Source of the DNA: Actinomycetota bacterium
GTDB lineage: Bacteria; Actinomycetota; Actinomycetes; S36-B12
DNA: 7,781 bases
Reading direction: 5' to 3'
Assembly: GCA_026392575.1 (NCBI GenBank)
Contig: JAPLBU010000121.1
Location: 1 to 7,781, forward strand
Each line of letters starts with the position of its first letter. Positions within the stretch are counted from its first letter, which is position 1. Shown piece after piece: positions 5,357 through 7,781 of this stretch. The notes under the pieces are model-generated. The model did not search any database. It was given only the letters and a program-made list of their open reading frames with translations, and was not told where the DNA came from. A program made the position numbers and the translations under genes.

Positions 5357-6506
5357 ATGAGTGATCAGGTCGCGACGGAGAAGCGCTGGGGAGCTCGGTC
5401 GATCGCCTCGCTGCTGATCTTCATTATTGCCACCGTGCTGCTCGTCCCAGCCCTCGTCGGGCACTGGGGACACCGCACGGTCATCGACAGCGAGCGCTAC
5501 ATCCAGACCGTCGGGCCGCTCATCAACGAGCCCGCGGTACAGGAGGCCCTCGCTACCGCGGTGACCGACGCCGTCGTGGCGAAGGTCGACACCACCTCCC
5601 AGGTTGAGGGCCTGCTCGGCAACCTCTTCCCGGACGCCGGCTTCACCGACCAGCTCGCGGCCCCCCGCCGCGCAGAAGGGTCTCGTCCTCGTCCTCGAGG
5701 GCAAGGAAGGCGGCGTCGTCCGCCTCAGCGGCGACAACCTCGTGCTCGACACCTCCGTGGCACTCCAGGCAATCCAGCAGAAGCTCGTCGACAGCGGCAT
5801 CACCGCCGCAGCCAACATCACGATCCCGGAGTCAGACCGTGAGATCGTCCTGGCGAACACCCCCGGACTGGCTCAGGTCCAGACCGTCTACCAGCTCAGT
5901 TCCCCGATCCTGCAGTGGCTCCCGCTGGTCGTAGCGATCATGTTCGGCCTGGCCATCGGTTTCGCCCGCCGCCGCGCACGCACCGTCGTCGCCACAGGCA
6001 TCGTCCTGCTGGTGTCCGGTGTGGTGATCCTCGCCGGCCTGGGCGTCGCCGAGACCGCATTCGTCAACGAGCTCGCCGGCACCCCCTGGGGTCCGGCCGC
6101 AGGGGTCTTCTGGGCGACGCTGCTCGACTACCTGATCGCGGGCACGCAGGCCATCGTCACGCTCGGCATCGTCGTGATCATCGCCGGCTGGTTCGGCGGC
6201 CGTACTCGCCTTGCACGAGCGGCACGCGGACAGGTGACCACCGGGCTCGACCAGCTCAGTGGCCGCATGTCCAGCGGGCGCCCCGGCCCGATCCCCGCCG
6301 ACAAGGTGGGCTACGCGCGTTGGCTCGTCTACATCGTGGGCGTGGCGATCGTGCTCGGCTCGGACGTGATGTCCGTCTCCAGTGTGCTGTGGGTAACCGC
6401 CCTGGTAGCCGGACTCGTGACGCTGGCTCAGCTGCTCGCTGGTGGCGGCTCCGGCGAAGCCACCTTGACCGAGACTCCCTCCGTGGGCGAAGCGACGATC
6501 GTGTAG
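5357..6506 (+). pseudogene. Actinobacterial multi-pass membrane protein, broken by a frameshift and apparent internal deletion
   Basis: The N-terminal part reads from the ATG at 5357: a short basic cytoplasmic end, a transmembrane helix (about residues 15-34), then GHWGHRTVIDSERYIQTVGP and a soluble segment up to LAAP (residue 103, 5663-5665). The rest of the gene is one base out of frame and reads from about 5667 (AAQKGLVLVLEGKEGG) to TAG at 6504-6506: a short extracytoplasmic part, then hydrophobic helices near ILQWLPLVVAIMFGLAIGF, VVATGIVLLVSGVVILAGLG, LIAGTQAIVTLGIVVIIAGW and two C-terminal helices. This order is that of a family of unknown function common in actinobacteria. From memory of relatives, about 35-40 residues of the extracytoplasmic domain are missing at the junction. 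Left alone, the N-terminal frame stops at 5842 after 161 residues. The gene follows the MFS gene by 28 nt and is probably in the same operon. A sequencing or assembly error at this GC-rich spot is possible. Confidence 0.75.
5657..5671 (+). other. Frameshift/deletion junction with a small GC hairpin
   Basis: GCGGC (5657-5661), five C's and GCCGC (5667-5671) form a small perfect inverted repeat exactly where the reading frame changes by +1. Such a structure can promote slippage, deletion or misassembly. Confidence 0.6.
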
Positions 6507-7781
6507 TTCTCGCCCTCACCCGGAGCGGCGAGGACCACTCGGCCGTCCGCCACGGCCGCCTTGTACTTCGCGTAGTCGACGGTGACCTGATCCGCGTAGG
6601 CCAGTGAGAAGTCGCGGATCGCGTTGTCGAACTTCGTGCTCACCCCGAGATAGGCCGCGATCGCAACCGAGTCGCCGGCCCGAGCGTGCGCACGCGCCAG
6701 GGCGCGACCGCACGCAGTGGCGTAGGCCAGGAGTGACGATTCAGTGAAGGTCGACGGGTCCATCGAGTACTTCATGTCGCGCAACTGCCGGAGGTAGTAG
6801 TCCTTCCCGCGAGGTCCGCGCACCCAGCCGAGGAACACGTCGGACGCGGCCTGCATGATCTGCTGCCCAACGACCACCCGCTCACCTGACTGCTCGTAGA
6901 CCGACGGCTCCGTGAACGGCTCGAGGACACTCGGCACCGCCTGCTTGACCTGGAGAACCAGGAGGTCGTCGGGATCGCGGCCCTCCAGCAGGAGAACGAA
7001 GGCCAGCAGGCCGACGCTGCCGACACCCACGACCTTGTGGGCGAAGTCGATCAAGTGATACCGGCGCAGCAGTTGCGCGCGGTCGGGCGGAACCGTCGCC
7101 TGATATTGGTCGACCAACCCGGTGAGGATCGCATGCACCTCACCCTCCAGCGGAACACGCATCAGCAGCGGAGGAGTGCTGATGAACCGCCGCTGGCCGT
7201 CGACCAGCTCGGTCATCTTCGAGATCGCCGACCACATGTCACGGCTTTTCGCCTTGGCAGTCGCCTTCACGATTCGCTTGCCAGCATTCGTGTTGCCTTC
7301 CTGGCTCATCCACTGCTGGAGCACCTCGACGCTGACGCGGTCGTACCAGATATCGATGTCGGCCATCTCTGTGTACTTCGTCATCTGCGTGCGGTAGGCG
7401 GAGCCAACGGCCGCCGCCGCGATCGCGATCGCAGGCGACGAGAGCTTGACGTCGCGTCCGGCAAGGACGAAGGACGCTGACAGGCGCATGACATCCCACT
7501 CGAACGGGCCGGGATTGGTCTCGTCGAAATCGTTGATGTCGAACACGACGTTCCGGTCCGGTGCGGCGAACATGCCGAAGTTGGAGAGATGGGCGTCGCC
7601 GCAGAGTTGCGTGACGAGCCCGGAGTTGGGCATCGAGGCAAGGTCGGTCGCCATGACTGCGGCAGCGCCGCGGTAGAACGTGAAGGGACTGACGGCCATT
7701 CGGCTGTGACGCAGCGGCAGCAGCGCCGGGACACGCGCCGTCTCCTGCGATGCCAGCAGCTCAACCGGGCCCGCCCGGTCC
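6428..7781 (-). CDS. DUF2252 family protein (COG4320), 5' end outside the window
   Basis: 450 residues are visible; the start codon lies beyond the right edge. An internal ATG at 7699 is not the start, because the upstream in-frame sequence (ETARVPALLPLRHSRMAVSP) matches the family's conserved N-terminal part. Motifs in visible numbering: SPFTFYRGAAA (about 31-41); QLCGDAHLSNFG (58-69); VFDINDFDE (79-87); GPFEWDVMRL; KVVGVGSVGLLAF (250-261); LQVKQAVPSVLEPF (276-288); VVGQQIMQAASDVFLGW; YYLRQLRDMK. These are the hallmark blocks of DUF2252, whose biochemical role is not known to me. GDAHLSN with DINDFDE recalls the catalytic and metal-binding motifs of aminoglycoside/choline-kinase folds. The last 35 or so residues, after ADGRV, are a Gly/Glu/Pro-rich tail that seems longer than usual. 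Its 3' end overlaps the convergent membrane-protein gene by 79 bp. Confidence 0.93.
   Translation of the reverse strand, partial: DRAGPVELLASQETARVPALLPLRHSRMAVSPFTFYRGAAAVMATDLASMPNSGLVTQLCGDAHLSNFGMFAAPDRNVVFDINDFDETNPGPFEWDVMRLSASFVLAGRDVKLSSPAIAIAAAAVGSAYRTQMTKYTEMADIDIWYDRVSVEVLQQWMSQEGNTNAGKRIVKATAKAKSRDMWSAISKMTELVDGQRRFISTPPLLMRVPLEGEVHAILTGLVDQYQATVPPDRAQLLRRYHLIDFAHKVVGVGSVGLLAFVLLLEGRDPDDLLVLQVKQAVPSVLEPFTEPSVYEQSGERVVVGQQIMQAASDVFLGWVRGPRGKDYYLRQLRDMKYSMDPSTFTESSLLAYATACGRALARAHARAGDSVAIAAYLGVSTKFDNAIRDFSLAYADQVTVDYAKYKAAVADGRVVLAAPGEGENYTIVASPTEGVSVKVASPEPPPASS

Noticed and set aside
5657..5671. Programmed +1 frameshift in the membrane-protein gene
   Set aside because: A CCC-C slip could join the frames, but residues expected from relatives would still be missing, so a deletion or an assembly error is the simpler reading. 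Kept only as an alternative.
7037..7480. 147-codon plus-strand frame inside the DUF2252 gene
   Set aside because: Antisense shadow of well conserved DUF2252 sequence, with no ribosome-binding site or motif.

Overview
The window is GC-rich and densely coded, with a third-position G/C bias that gives long antisense shadow frames. The gene order points to a high-GC Gram-positive bacterium (Actinomycetota). A PadR-type regulator and inositol-3-phosphate synthase (ino1) lie back to back with a DUF5318 gene and the start of a class A penicillin-binding protein. This matches the Mycobacterium tuberculosis block Rv0046c (ino1), Rv0047c (PadR), Rv0049 (DUF5318) and Rv0050 (ponA1). No genus can be fixed from the sequence alone.

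Layout: (1) 1-745, minus strand: a DUF5318 zinc-ribbon protein, then the first 65 codons of a class A PBP running off the left edge. (2) 746-814: a short divergent promoter region, AT-rich in its padR-proximal part, with a direct repeat and an inverted repeat in the predicted padR promoter. (3) 815-2472, plus strand: padR and ino1, overlapping by ATGA, so the regulator and the first enzyme of inositol (mycothiol, phosphatidylinositol) synthesis are one transcription unit. (4) 2473-2700: a non-coding stretch packed with copies of the core CCGGGA(G/C)AAA in both orientations, folding into a nested imperfect palindrome of about 125 nt. (5) 2701-4062, plus strand: a tryptophanase-family PLP lyase that is complete except for one in-frame TAA where a tyrosine codon is expected. 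(6) 4066-5328, plus strand: an MFS transporter starting 3 nt after the lyase stop. (7) 5357-6506, plus strand: an actinobacterial multi-pass membrane protein broken by a frameshift, apparently with an internal deletion. (8) 6428-7781, minus strand: a DUF2252 protein, 5' end beyond the right edge, whose 3' end overlaps the membrane gene by 79 bp.

The left half is a conserved chromosomal core (cell-wall synthesis and inositol metabolism). The right half looks more accessory and has two genes each carrying a single lesion in otherwise well preserved frames, which suggests either recent decay or base-level sequence or assembly errors.

I see no RNA gene, insertion sequence, CRISPR array or defence system. 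The items most worth a second look are the palindromic repeat cluster after ino1, the two broken genes, and the kinase-like motifs in permuted order in the DUF2252 protein. I do not see convincing evidence of a wholly new multi-gene system.
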